A program made the position numbers and the translations under genes. This document shows positions 11,129 through 27,575 of a DNA stretch of 64,000 nt, in pieces (within the stretch, counting starts at the first letter, position 1; the number at the start of each line of letters is the position of its first letter). The DNA comes from Synaphobranchus kaupii (lineage: Eukaryota; Chordata; Actinopteri; Anguilliformes; Synaphobranchidae), in the NCBI GenBank assembly GCA_029718625.1, contig CM056380.1:39435608-39499607 (forward strand). Direction: 5' to 3'. Below the pieces are notes generated by a model, which was given only the letters and a program-made list of their open reading frames with translations, made no database searches and was not told the DNA's origin.

Positions 11129-13254
11129 TGACAGTATTTAGTGGATTCCTGCATTCAGCCCGAGTGGGATTCAGCTCCACTATTGACCTTCAGTGTGACT
11201 GCGCTTCCCACTACCTCTAGGCCTCTACCCTCCTCCTTCCCCTCAGCATTCACTGTGAGTGTGGAGGTCTGCTCCGGGTTCTCCTTTTGACCCGGAATGT
11301 CCCAAGGCCCTCCATCTATTAGTGCAAAAGTATGAAAGACCATTCAAGGAAAAACATGGTTAAGTGATGCATCTTAAAACTCAGTCATGAATATGTTGGA
11401 AATGTATATGAATTGCCATCAGGATATTGAAACACCCCATTGTTGCTTTGTATACTGTGGAATTTATACATTAGATACCATCTGTTTATCATTTATTTCT
11501 TTCCTCAGATCAAGGATACTGTAACTGAAAACTTGTCCTGTTTGTTAGAGTGGCAACAGTTGTGTATTAAATGCAATGAAAGTATACAACCGATCTCTGA
11601 GCTGAAAGTACAATACATAAGGTTATGTACTGGCATTATGTATTGTGAAATTTCTTACGCTTGTCTTATTGAAAATTCACAAATGTGTGACAACTTTTAA
11701 TGCTCTGTGATTACCTCTCTTTGAATGGATATGATCTAAAACCCATATTGCACACTATCAAATACATATGCAGTGTCAGTGTCCATACCTTTATTGTATA
11801 GGCTATGCCATTTAGGATCTGTGCTCTTGCACTCGTGACTGTATGGTTTTCGGCGTGCTAAAACGCAAGAAAATAAAGACAAACCGACAAAAGCCAGAAT
11901 GAGTTTAGAGGAAGGAGGCCCTCAGGCCAAAGTAAATAAACTTTGCAGATCAGAAACGTACGTAAGAAGCTAAGCCCTTGGCCCTCGTCATTATATGGGG
12001 CTCTAACAGGATAAGACCACAGCTATAGGCCAGCACCTCTGATGCCATTGTCCACTCGACCCTGGACGACCCCCACCCCCACCCCCACCGTCCAGCCAAT
12101 GTCATACTTTTCAAAGCAGCGGATAACAGTGCATGAAGGAACTTCCTTAGAGGGCCTGATTTTAAGTGCGGTATAGTGTCTGATCATGAACACTCAGTCC
12201 TTAAAACTCGTTTGCCATTGCATTTTTTAAATATTTCGCAGATGTCAAAGGTCAAAAGCAAGTAACATCTCTTCCCTTTCCGGCCAAATATGGGTGAAAG
12301 AGTGGTAAATCACGCAAACTGCAAGCAAGCACTGAATAAACACATTTCACGCAAAGATCTGTATCCTCTCACTGACTGTTTTGAACTTAAATTCCATTTT
12401 TAAACCTCTCCTTCAAACCTGGCCCTGGAAAGCCACAATTTCTCCTGATTTTCATTCTAAAACCAGTACTAAATTTACATCCAAGGAATCATGTCAGATG
12501 AGTCAATTGCTGATAAATTGATTCAATAATTGTCAATTATTAAATAACACATAGTGTAAATAAGTTCCCTTTCGAGTATTGTTTTTAAGTTGCTCCGTAA
12601 TTTTGCAGTATAATAAGTGACTGCCTCTTCAAAACGATCATTTTATAGTATAGTAGGCCTGTTGGTTGAAATTGTCAGATGATTTCCAGTTTCACGATTG
12701 AATGTTGACATGACACTCTTACAGCAGAAGTGAACCTCAGCACCTCGGGGACTTGGGCAGTATGCATGCAGATGTCTCTGAACAGCTCTGTTTCCTGGGT
12801 ATATACCCACTGGGATCCCATCAGTACAATGCGCTGAATGATCTAAGGGTTTTTGTTTATTTGTTTGTTTCCTTTCAAATTGATATCATATACTGGCACA
12901 TAAACAAAACAGCAAGCACATTTCAATGGTCAAATACAGCATGTGCGTCATCATTGTTGTTATTGTTATTTGAGGAGATTTATTTATTGGCCGTCGAGAA
13001 CAAACAACAATCGTTACTGTATGATGCTTTGGTCTGTCTCCATATCAGGACAGAACCAACACATTAAAGCTTCCACAGAGATATATTTAAAAAATGTCCT
13101 TATATGAAGAAGAGTTATACATTTCATACTCTAAGGACACATCCTGGTAAAGTTTTCCAGAATTTCCATGATAAAAAGGAATACCACATAGATACCATAC
13201 TTTTTTCATCAGGAAATTTAAAAAAAATCTGTATCAAAGTACTCATTTTGCAAT
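11129..13254. other. Non-coding stretch with one weak exon-like segment
   Basis: An open segment from about 11508 to 11700 follows a good acceptor (TTTCTTTCCTCAG) and stays open for 63 codons in phase 0, the phase needed to follow the ZNF365 exon at 2681-2852. It has no recognisable similarity to ZNF365. Otherwise AT-rich with a short CCCCCA repeat near 12070. Confidence 0.35.
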
Positions 13255-13423
13255 TGCTTTTTTACATTTCACATTTTATCCATTCATACAGCTGGATATA
13301 ATACTGAATTCAGGTAAAGTACCTTGCTCAAGGGTACAACAGCAGCGTCCTACCTGGGAATCAAACCTGCAACCTTTCGGTTACAAGTGCAGTTCCTTAA
13401 GCATTATACTACACTGCCACCAG
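13255..13423 (-). repeat. tRNA-derived SINE, minus strand
   Basis: Reverse complement of the 1581 family. Box B (GGTTTGATTCCCAGG) and box A region (GTAGTATAATGCTTAAGG) are readable on the minus strand at 13423-13340, followed by the shared body. The 3' L2-like tail is absent, so this copy is truncated. Confidence 0.85.
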
Positions 13424-16845
<3,422 letters not shown>

Positions 16846-16875
16846 CAGTTTCAATCAATACTTTGATTGAAACTG
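16846..16875. repeat. Perfect 13-bp hairpin
   Basis: CAGTTTCAATCAA (16846-16858), loop TACT, then TTGATTGAAACTG (16863-16875): a perfect inverted repeat about 400 bp upstream of the ADO start. Role unknown. Confidence 0.8.
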
Positions 16876-16919
16876 TGTTGTCTTATTTTGTAAAGAACTT
16901 CACATAAAAACTACTGGGA

Positions 16920-17040
16920 AGAAACCACAGATCCCAGAATGCAATATTTTACGTCCGCATGCGATGTCACTGCGGACGTGTGAATCAGATGTCGACGAAT
17001 GGGGAGGTGAATAGACGCAATAAAGATGCGCGTTCTGAAG
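16920..17040 (+). promoter_or_regulatory. Probable ADO promoter region with ZNF143-type motif
   Basis: TCCCAGAATGC at 16932-16942, preceded by CCACAGA, matches the core of the vertebrate ZNF143/SBS promoter motif (ACTACAATTCCCAGAATGC). It is followed by a small GC-richer stretch with CG dinucleotides (16950-17035). No TATA box is evident. The placement 340 bp upstream of the ADO start codon fits a housekeeping-type promoter; this is inference. Confidence 0.45.
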
Positions 17041-17280
17041 GTAAAATTTGATATTACAAAAGCCTATTATTTAACACATTTAAATAGTAGTTATACTAGA
17101 TATTGACTGTTGCAGATATATAACTGAGATTGTTATATAGCCTAAACGAAACAGGTGAAAGAGAAAGCTTAACCGACATATAACGTTACAGATATAATAC
17201 GGCTGTAGGCTACAGCTGCTGTGCGAGGCTTCGCGTTGAATAAGACGACCATCGTTACATATACTAGCAAGCCAACTACA

Positions 17281-18036
17281 ATGCCCAGGGACAACATGAC
17301 CTCCCTTATCCAAAAGATTGCCCGGCAAGCCTTCGTCACCTTCAGAAACTCGTCTGCAATTGGGGATAAAGTATTTTTGGAAAATCAGAGTAAACTTAAC
17401 AGCCTTCTGACGGAAATGAGGGCAGCAGATCTACAAATTGTACCGCGGAAAGTTGAAAGCTCTCAAATATCTCTACCCCACAACTCTCCGGTCACCTACA
17501 TGCATATATGCGAGACCGACGCCTTTAGCATGGGGGTTTTCTTGCTAAAGAACGGAACTTCCATCCCTCTACACGACCACCCGGGGATGAACGGAGTGTT
17601 GAAAGTTATATACGGCAAGGTGAGGATCAGCTGCTTTGACAAGGTGGATAAGCAGTCGGAAGCAGCCAACGAGACGCAGTTCAGCCCACCCCTGTTGCCT
17701 TTCCAGAAGGACGCTCTGAGGAGATCGATTCTCAGGTCGGTAGGCGAATACACAGAAGAGAGCTGCCCGTGCATTCTAACGCCCCATAAAGACAACCTTC
17801 ATCAGATCGACGCGGTGGACGGGCCGACTGCGTTTCTCGACATACTGGCACCTCCCTACGACCCAGACGACGGGAGGGACTGCCACTATTACAAAGTTCT
17901 TACTCCTGTTTCGGAAGTGGTAGACAAGAAGCCAGATTCTCAGGAGCGGAGGGAAGTGTGGCTGCTTGAGATTCCGCAACCGTCAGACTTCTGGTGCGGC
18001 GGGGAACCCTTTCCCGGGCCCGAGGTCTCCCTGTAA
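17281..18036 (+). CDS. ado: 2-aminoethanethiol (cysteamine) dioxygenase
   Basis: ADO oxidises thiols (cysteamine to hypotaurine, and N-terminal cysteine of regulatory proteins) with a mononuclear Fe(II) in a cupin fold, and serves as an oxygen-sensing enzyme. The predicted protein is 251 aa, near the human length (270). The start at 17281 is chosen because MPRDNM(T)SLIQ(K)IARQA matches the human N-terminus. The frame stays open for 20 more codons upstream but has no ATG. The three-histidine iron site is visible: H98 and H100 in LHDHPGM, H174 in NLHQIDA. C201 and Y203 in DCHYY correspond to the human C220-Y222 crosslink pair. The block LDILAPPYDPDDGRDCHYY is intact, and the C-terminus VWLLE...DFWC is conserved. 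The coding sequence is a single exon, as in mammals. It lies between ZNF365 and a convergent EGR2. The human gene has an extra Gly-rich insert that this copy lacks. Confidence 0.97.
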   Translation: MPRDNMTSLIQKIARQAFVTFRNSSAIGDKVFLENQSKLNSLLTEMRAADLQIVPRKVESSQISLPHNSPVTYMHICETDAFSMGVFLLKNGTSIPLHDHPGMNGVLKVIYGKVRISCFDKVDKQSEAANETQFSPPLLPFQKDALRRSILRSVGEYTEESCPCILTPHKDNLHQIDAVDGPTAFLDILAPPYDPDDGRDCHYYKVLTPVSEVVDKKPDSQERREVWLLEIPQPSDFWCGGEPFPGPEVSL

Positions 18037-19084
18037 ACTGGTTCGCGTGGAGGCCGTCATCAAAGAAGCTCATGGATATTAGACTGTAATTGTGAAACGA
18101 ACTATACACTCAGGAGTCAATGGAGGGGAAAAAAAGTTTGAAGGAGCTATTAGCTATTTCTAATAGTGCATTTGCTTGTGTTTCTTGTCAGCAGGATTCT
18201 ATGTTTTTATGCCTGGCTCAAACGTGTGTTTCCTTATTTTAGTGACGGCAAACACTTAAAGCATAACTTTCCCTTTCAAGCTCTGTACAGGCATGTATTA
18301 TTGTTAATATGTAATGTGCTGTCTGCTTGTTTCATGCACATGAACTCAATATCAGAGTGATGATCAGCTACAGACTTTATACCCTTAAAATAGACTTAAT
18401 TTATTCGAAACTGCAGTCTATTCCGTCATATCACATAGGCCTACATGGGTAATGCATCTGGGAAGTATGCTATTATAAAAAATAAAATGTATCGGTTCTC
18501 TATGTTCAGATTGATTCAACTTCCAAGTTAAGTCATGAGTTGATTTGTTACTGACAATTATAAATGGTTTTGAAGCAATAAAAGTGAATATTCATTGTTT
18601 GGCTATACCATTTAATTTATGTACTATTCATAAGTGGACTGCTTTAGCAAAACGGTTTGTTGGTTGTTTCCTTTCATTTCTCATCAGAAACAACCTCCTT
18701 AAAAATTTATTTAGCTAATAATGCTGTACAGTGCTATTGTTTGGCCTTGTTGGTAGATTAGTTGCTTTAAGATAAACAGAAAGAGTATGTGGTTCAGAAG
18801 ACTTTTTTTTGGCTGTTTTGTGTTTTACATTTTCACTTAATTTAGAGCATCAGCAGGACATTAAATGTGTACCAGATGTACTGTATATGACATCATCATA
18901 TTAGCCATAGTCTTAGCTTATTGGCGAACAACAAGTTAGTTTTACGCTATTGTCGGCTGACACCGATACAACTGCATTATTGTCATGCAGCTCTAGTTGA
19001 AACAAAACAGCACCTGCGGACCTTGAGTCTAACGGAAGCAGTTTTCTGCAGTCACTTCTCTGCGTCTTTGATTGAATCATAATG
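18037..19084 (+). other. ADO 3' untranslated region and beyond
   Basis: AATAAA at 18481-18486 and again at 18577-18582 (GCAATAAAAG) are candidate poly(A) signals, giving a 3' UTR of roughly 0.45-0.57 kb. After them, non-coding AT-rich sequence. Confidence 0.5.
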
Positions 19085-19260
19085 GATTGCATTTATATAA
19101 TTTCTTTTTTTAAATTTTAGGATCTCAAGTGGTTTACAGTGAGGGGAGTGGGGACTCATCTCTCACCACCACCAATGTGTAGTGACCATTTGGGTAATGC
19201 ATGGCAGCCATTTTGAATCAGAACACTTACCACACAGCTTCTCCACAGGTGATGGCCCAT
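19085..19260. repeat. Dispersed fish repeat fragment
   Basis: GCATTTATATAATTTC... with GGATCTCAAGTGGTTTACAG, then CACCACCACCAATGTGTAG and GCCATTTTGAATCAGAAC, is a phrase I recognise from many teleost genomes (the CTCAAAGCGCTTTACAGTG...CACCACCAATGTGTAGC repeat). The parent family is not assigned. Confidence 0.5.
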
Positions 19261-21560
19261 TATGATGTGTGTGTTTAGCTTATTTCGGTTGCGTTTTGCT
19301 TCTGAGGTGTGATATGAGTTGCCATTTTGGCTCACATAATGGAAGAAACAATAGAAGATTGATGGAACTATCGAACCTGAGGAAGAGTATGGGATATTCT
19401 TGACTTAAACACTCACTGCTCCATGGCACTTATGAACACAAAGTGAATGGTGGGAGGAAGAATGCGACTTTTTCTTCTGTGTTTTAATATACAACAAAAA
19501 AATTGTACATCTGATATCTAAGCCTTGAGTTGAACTGTGTGTCATGTCTGGGGAATTAAAGCGTATTCAAAGAGACTCCACATGCAAGTATCCTCATGCT
19601 GAAAACTATAAGGTAAAAATGTAATGTATCTTATACTGATGAGAGAATGGTAGTTGCAGTCAAAGACTTTTCTAGTAATTTGCTTACAAGTGCTTACGGT
19701 TGGTATGTTGGTCATCTGATATGTAGTAATGAGAATACAAGGCTTCATGAAAACCCAAATGGGTAGAGCTATCACATGTGACTATCACCACTGACCATCT
19801 GATCGTGATGAATAAGTTACTGGTATTTGTAATTTTCCCTCATGGAATCAAAATGATCTGTAAAATGTGTAAAGTGTTTTGTGCGCCATCTGATGCTTAG
19901 GAACAGTATTGCAGCACACAAAATATACTGGTATTTTATGGGCGTCTTTTTCTGTCACATTTTTACATCCCGTCCATAGCAAAGTTAAGCTAGAAGCCAA
20001 AATCCTAGGATATTTTCAAAGCAAATGTAAATAGGATCAAAGGTGAACATTAATTTTGAAGAACATCACTACTTCGGTATTGATAAGGATTTGCATTCCG
20101 GCCCATCACTCTTACAGCAGGTCAAATAGGGGTGGCCTGGTCTACATCATTTCTGTCCTATAAATCTATTCCATTCCATTCCATTTTAAACTCTTGGTCT
20201 ACTTGTGAATTTGCTGATTTGTCACAAGAATATTTGATGTTAGTTCACTTCTGTGCAGAGACCTTTTGGTGGGCAGGTGCTCAAAGTGAGAAACGTGCAC
20301 ACCAACCTAGAAAAACTGTTTTACTACATCCAGTTATTGTGCAGAATATATTTAACCAAAATGAACAAATTAAAATTAATGCCAGTAACAATAATACAAA
20401 TTATTTTATATCAAATCAAAGGGGCATATCGGCCACTTGGAGAAAAAGAGTCAAGTGCTCGGACATTCGGTGCTTAACCAATTTACTCTGTACTGTTTCG
20501 TTTCTCATGCAGTACCCAGAGCTGTCATTTTCTGTAATGTGTTGAATTTAATTGCACATTACCTGAAACAAATGATAAAAAATGTAAACATATTTCTGAC
20601 TATCCTCTCACTGCTACCCACACCTATATTTTGTTTTCTACAAAAGCTATCAAGAAATTCGGGAAGGAGACAGGTTTGACTGATTCAAGGTCGAGTTTTA
20701 CTTTAATTTTGTTTTGCGTTTACTTTGTTCCCACGGGGATGAGAAATATTTTTGATCAAACAAACCTAAACTGAATGGGAGCTTGTATACTGCGTTAAAT
20801 GTTAGTTGAAGTTAAATAGTTTAACAATAGATCTAATTTAGGTTCGTTCAATGACGCTTAGAAAGGAAACGATTGTCAAGCTGGTGTAAACAATTTAACA
20901 GTAAAATTTTAGAAACCATTTTCCTAAGAATGCAATATTTTCAAGTGTGACAACTAAGGAACACTAGTACAAAACTCAATTATTATTAAAACAGTATTAG
21001 GCTACATTTGAATTCTTTACAGTTTAACACGTCTTTGACGTGCGTCCGAATATGTGAAAATGAGGTGAATTTGGAATAAAAATACTAGCATGTTAACAAA
21101 CGTTCATTTAATCTCTTTAGTAACTTCAATATTTTGTATAGGTGTGCAGTCATCGCAAGTTATCGTAACATCGATATTCGATGCTACAGTGTGAAGGTTT
21201 GTCAGTGGAATGTGAGCTGTTGATTTTAACACCAATGATATCAGGAGGTAAAATACTGCTTGATTAAAGTTCGAGTCTTATCTTTCATATACATTTTCTG
21301 TTCATATACATTCGTTCATTTAAGTGACAGTAGCTGCCGATGGTCCATGGAAAAGGGGAGCAAGATTATAAAAGTTTGTGCGTATGCGTAAAACACGATG
21401 GCGTGGACCTTCGTTGTTAAAACGACAAAAATATGAATAATGTCTTTTGGCACCTTTTCAATTAAACTACTTGTCAAACATAAAGTGTTAGTTTAGGTTA
21501 CTTAGTTCTTGGGTGGGCATAGTCTACACACGATTTCTGTTATATTCCCCTGTGGATACA
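19261..21560. other. Intergenic region between ADO and EGR2 3' ends
   Basis: No gene seen. The two genes converge here, so it should contain the EGR2 3' UTR (minus strand, below 21561). No repeat was recognised. The part near 20830-21560 is relatively balanced in composition and may be UTR. Confidence 0.4.
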
Positions 21561-22963
<1,403 letters not shown>

Positions 22964-23135
22964 CTCCTGAAGTTCCACTGATATGGTCGTAGTGATCCCG
23001 CAATTCCGCATCTGGAAAAACTGTCACCGAAGTTTGCACTGTTGTCGCAACTACATCCCCTGAGCAGTTTTCTGGGAGAGGGCGTCCAAAAGTAAGGTTT
23101 ACTGGGGGTTTCTCCAGAGACTTGGCTGTCATCAT
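22964..23135 (-). CDS. egr2: EGR2/Krox20, exon 1
   Basis: The start is the first of two Met codons (MMTAK, ATG at 23135), identical to the human MMTAK start. The exon encodes 57 codons plus one base. TSVTVFPDAEL matches human TSVTIFPNAEL, and the junction gives SGDGDV like human AGDGMI. The stretch between them is shorter and unlike mammals. Confidence 0.95.
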
Positions 23136-23480
23136 TTAGCCTGGACGGGATTTGTACAAGCCGTGTTATTGTAAATCTGTAAACTTATTTTAGATTTGTT
23201 TGAAGACAAACTGATTATAGCCTAGTCTTCTACTGCGATGAAACAGTTTTGTCAATTTCGTTTTCACAGATCCAGTGCGCGGCTCTGTACGTTAAAGTAG
23301 GCTATATAACGGCTGATGCATTGAATGACAGATCGTGGTGGCTTGGCTCGTTGTACTATGTATTTATGGAGAGTCTATGAATGTACCGTTGCGTCATTGA
23401 CTATACAAGGACTGGGTGGTGAAAAACGGCTTTGCTGGGATGGGACAACGAAGAGCAGGCTATTTATCAATGGAGAACTC
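23136..23480 (-). promoter_or_regulatory. Probable EGR2 promoter with CArG-like boxes
   Basis: On the minus strand, a TATATA stretch lies at 23303-23308. Imperfect CArG/SRE-like sequences occur further upstream: CCATAAATAC (about 23360-23369), CCTTGTATAG (about 23401-23410) and CCATTGATAA (about 23465-23474). Clustered SREs are the known basis of serum-response induction of EGR genes, but none of these matches CC(A/T)6GG exactly, so the assignment rests mainly on position. Confidence 0.35.
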
Positions 23481-24845
23481 TAGCATGAGGCGTCTTTAAA
23501 ATTAATTGATATAGAAATGGAAAAAGATACTCTAGGCACTGCTCTTAAAAGGGCAAGCTAACTTGATACAAATAGTTTATTTTATGTATCTATAGACTGT
23601 GTCATGAAGTGTGTTATGAAACGTGTGATTCACATCATTCTGATGCCAAAAAGGAATTTATTTTTGAGAGATTCCGGCGCACCTCCCACTCCTACATGAA
23701 AGATTGTATCCGATGAAGGAAAGGACACCCACTTACACATATATTAGGCTCCTTCCAATAGTCAGTCAAATAGTTTTTTTCGTAAAATCTTTTTCCTGGT
23801 ATTGTTCACTACTGCTATTGTCAATTTTATGGATTTTGTTCAATGAAGATAGTAGCCTGCAAGATTTAAGCTAATTCGATTAATATTATCAGAAAACAGT
23901 AATTACAGCCGCCACCAGCAATTCTACTACCAGTAGTCTATCATTATTATTATAGTTGCAATCACCAGTAATTTGGCAAAACGCAAAATGCCAGCATAAG
24001 TCATGACTGTGAGTAATATGTGAGAGTGAGTAATAAGTGAGATTAGTAAAACATGTCTCACAGATTTAGTGATTTAAATTTTCATAAATGCATCCCTAAC
24101 TCAAAAGTAAAATCACAGTGAAATTAAAATAATTTCTTGTGTTCGCAGGCCCAACAGATCATGTGGATATGGCATTTTAAGCTATTTACAAAATATATTG
24201 AATTTTCAATATGCTGTAGTGTTCAATTTCTTATTTTCATTTATTGTTATATATTTTTTTGCTGTAGTGCTCAATTTAAGTTGCTCTTCATTCTTTGACA
24301 TCAGAAATGATTCTGTGTACCACGTGGTCTCCTCGTTCCCAGCACCAGTCTGGCTTAAAGGGCAATTGCAACAGACAGGGTGGAAACATGTTGTCATGCA
24401 GTGTATTTAAATGCACGGAAGTTAAAACACAGCAGGTGTCTCTTTAGAGGATGTTCTTTACAGAAACCCTTGAGTTTGGCCGCGACTTTATTTCAGAAAT
24501 AAATACAGAGAATACCAAGCTGTGAGGAGTTAACAGCGATGCTAAATGCTGCTAAAGTCTCCAGTGTGAACAGAATGCATGTCTTCACACAGAGGGAACG
24601 TGGGTGGAAAGTGCTAAATGGCAAAGTCTTATCGGAGAAGTTGAGTCACAGTGACCATTCAATACGGGTTTCTAGCATTTTCCTTGCACAGACAGGCAAG
24701 GTGGGTTAACTTTTGGGCATGTTCTCTATCGAGCGTGAGTCAAATACATATTTTAAATACTTTAACTTTGCGTTGGCTGTTACCAGATTGTCCAGTGAGG
24801 TAGTTCCTTTGCAAAGTGTCCTCGGTCTTGAGTCACAATCTGGAG

Positions 24846-24891
<46 letters not shown>

Positions 24892-25209
24892 TGTGTGGTG
24901 TGCGTGTGCGTGCGTGCGCGTGCAGACATCTTGGCTGGCTTACCCACACCAACACTGCCAATTAATTATGAACTGCTTCTGGACCGGATATCCTGTGACA
25001 CGCTACTTGTTTTTTTTGGGTACGTTAGCGTGTCTCACGCTGGGGCAGTTATTCTGATGCATTCTTCAGGAACGTGGGCAACTCTTAAAAAGTGTGAATG
25101 CTTCCAGTTTAATGAAACACGCCTGCCGTTCTCAAATTGGGGTTGACCAGGAGGGAATATTTCTGAATTTTTACTCTAAGTATAAAACTGCCTGGTGCCC
25201 ATGTAATAG
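23481..25209. other. Non-coding stretch upstream of EGR2
   Basis: No gene seen. A (GT)n microsatellite lies at 24848-24890 and passes into GC-alternating sequence to 24922. Distal EGR2 enhancers could lie here, but none can be recognised by eye. Confidence 0.5.
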
Positions 25210-25273
25210 GATGTCCATTTGTGATTTAAAAATACCAACACCTGTATTTTAAACCACAAATGGACGTCCTTAA
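25210..25273. repeat. Imperfect hairpin
   Basis: GGATGTCCATTTGTG(A)TTTAAAATA pairs with TATTTTAAACCACAAATGGACGTCC across a short loop. Probably a tiny palindromic MITE or its remnant. Confidence 0.7.
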
Positions 25274-25619
25274 GGAAATAGGTGTTCTTATTATAAGTCT
25301 AATTAATATGAATACTTATGAATGATTAATACTAATAATAGTATTATTATAGTTACAGTTATAATGGGTATTAATACCAGTGAGCCTCCAGCTTTGGGCA
25401 CCTGCAATGAGACTGGTGCTCTCCGTGGTCCTGAAAACATCAGATTTTGGGAAATGGCAGGATTCTCTGAAGGTGGCCTACAGAGGAGGGGTAGCCCTTC
25501 CTGTTCCTCCCAAACCTGACCTGCCGTCACATTTCCCCAGTTGCTTTAAGTGGGGCTGATATTGGGTCTAATGATACCCTAAATTAAGAATTAATACAAG
25601 CAAGAGGTCCGCAGTCAGA

Positions 25620-25660
25620 ACAGTGTGTCTTTATTACTGGCATTAATAAAGACACACTGT
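25620..25660. repeat. Perfect 17-bp hairpin with poly(A) signals in both arms
   Basis: ACAGTGTGTCTTTATTA (25620-25636), 7-nt loop, then its exact complement (25644-25660). The right arm contains AATAAA and the left arm its complement, so an AATAAA is present on both strands. Confidence 0.85.
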
Positions 25661-25741
25661 ACTGTTCAGGCTGTGAGTGACTTGTTGTATGTGTTGGGCG
25701 AATCTCAGAATTTCAGAGACGGAGGGGTCACTGTTATATAA

Positions 25742-26273
25742 CCCTTTCATGCATGGAATCCACTATAGTGACCAGGCTTTTCAAAGTCTATTTTAACAGT
25801 CAAAAACATTTGTGATCTCCAAAAAATATCAGAGCAAGTTTCTTGCACCTTTGTCAAAATTTTTGATATGTGTCATCTTGTTATATTTTATTGGCTTTCT
25901 TAGTTTTGATACAGTGAAGGTCAAAATGGCAGGTGGAGGTGAAAACATACAAACTCCCTCTGATGTAGCTGTGAAAACCTTCTATTCCTAGAGAACAGAG
26001 CACGTTAAAAATATATACTTATTCGGGAAGATGCAAGGAGCAGAATTAGTTATATTTGTAACAAAAAATTACCGTAGTTCTTGTATTGTATACAAAAAAC
26101 CTTCTGTCCACTGAAGTGGACATCATGCATTAAGAGTTGTAATCTGCATGTGTGGTCTATGTTTTCAAGGCGCCATTTGGGGCACGTTTCTGTGACCTAG
26201 GTGGGTGAAACTCATGCAGAGTTTGATGTGAAAAAATATTGCTCTGTTTTGTAATAATTCATGCATGAAAGGG
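25742..26273. mobile_element. TTAA-site (piggyBac-type) MITE
   Basis: Left end CCCTTTCATGCATGGAAT and right end ATTCATGCATGAAAGGG are inverted repeats. The right flank is TTAA (26274-26277) and the left flank ATAA (25738-25741), a one-base decay of TTAA. No transposase inside. Confidence 0.7.
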
Positions 26274-26277
26274 TTAA

Positions 26278-27113
26278 AATGAATCCAGTTATGTTGTTAT
26301 AGTTTTGGATGGAGCAAAAACCAGGACCGTCTCTGCCACTCCAGGCCCAGGGTTGTCTAACCCTGTTGTAGACCTTTCTCATTGCTGCAAAATCCTCAGT
26401 AAAATTCTGGAGAGCACAGAAGAGTCCTCCTGTCCTCCTAAGCATGTGGGGGGCACTTATTTGCCCTCCAGAGTCCATCGGATGTGCTGTCGACAGTCAT
26501 TGTGTTGAAAAAGTAACCATCATGCACACTTGGAACAGTAAGACCACAAGCGCCCGTCACTCTTGTGCAACCCCGTTGACTTTAAACTCCCTCTCTGAGC
26601 AATGGCGGTCATTCGCCGGGGTTGTCTTTAGTTTCTCAGCGGTGACGCTTTGCCCATAAAAGCTGAATGAGAAACAATAATGCAATAAGGAGTACCTGTA
26701 TCTTGTGAAGTATTCTTTTTTACTATATAGAATCGTATGGTACATTCAAAACCAATCACTCATATTTTCATTGAAAATCAAAGTTGGTCAAATCCACCCA
26801 TCCACCCATTTAGTGATTACATTACAGTGCAGTACATTTTTAAATGATCTTTTTAGGGTAGGGAAAGGAATCCCTGAAATAAAATGTACCCTGAACATGT
26901 TTACCTCAGACTTCACATGAGATTTTAAACTCATCTAGAACATGTTAACATGTTTTTAAATGACCTGAAATGGATGTTGGAAAATGACTGTATTTAGCAT
27001 GTTTGTAATGGCATGTGCCTGTTGACAGAACAGCACTGCGGTGTGAAAAGGCAGCATGGATGCTGGACTCGAGCTGAGAGAGCCGATTGGGCGACATGCA
27101 GGCAGGACTTGTC
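26278..27113. other. Non-coding stretch, no gene seen
   Basis: No recognisable feature. Short open frames only. Confidence 0.5.
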
Positions 27114-27575
27114 CTGGGCCGTGACCGATTACGATCCCTTAACCCCTTTGGGGGCGCATATTTGAGTCTACTTCATCAAAAAGCTTTTGAGTGGGTGATT
27201 TTTTCTCACAAATGGGGGAACTTAAAATACCAAGATGAATTTCCGGGGTTTTGTTGTGGGAATTCAGGAGCACACTCAGCTGCAGAACTGTGCACTCATC
27301 CGACAATTTCAGTAAGTAGTAAAAACGTAAAAGACATAGAGCGTATATGCATATCTATGGTACAAGAGCGGGTCATATTACAAACTACTTTTTTTATTAT
27401 TGTTAATTCAATCTTCATTCATAATCTACACTTTGTAACCATCGTCATATGTAAACTGATTGATTACATATGATTTATTTCGCACACTGCTTTCAAAGTG
27501 AGGGGACAGGGAACATAGTAAACAGGGGTCGGAGTGGACAGGGAACAGGGTCATATTCGGTTGCAGCCCGGGGCT
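27114..27575 (+). mobile_element. MITE of a three-copy family (copy A)
   Basis: Shares long stretches (GCATATTTGAGTCYACTTCATC, AAAAGCTTTTGAGTGGGTGA, GTGCACTCATCCGACAATTTCAG) with copies at 32874-33428 (opposite strand) and 54467-55041. The ends of the better copies are GGCTGTGTCCGAAT and its complement. This copy has the most diverged ends (GGGCCGTGACCGATTACGATCC). Confidence 0.7.
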
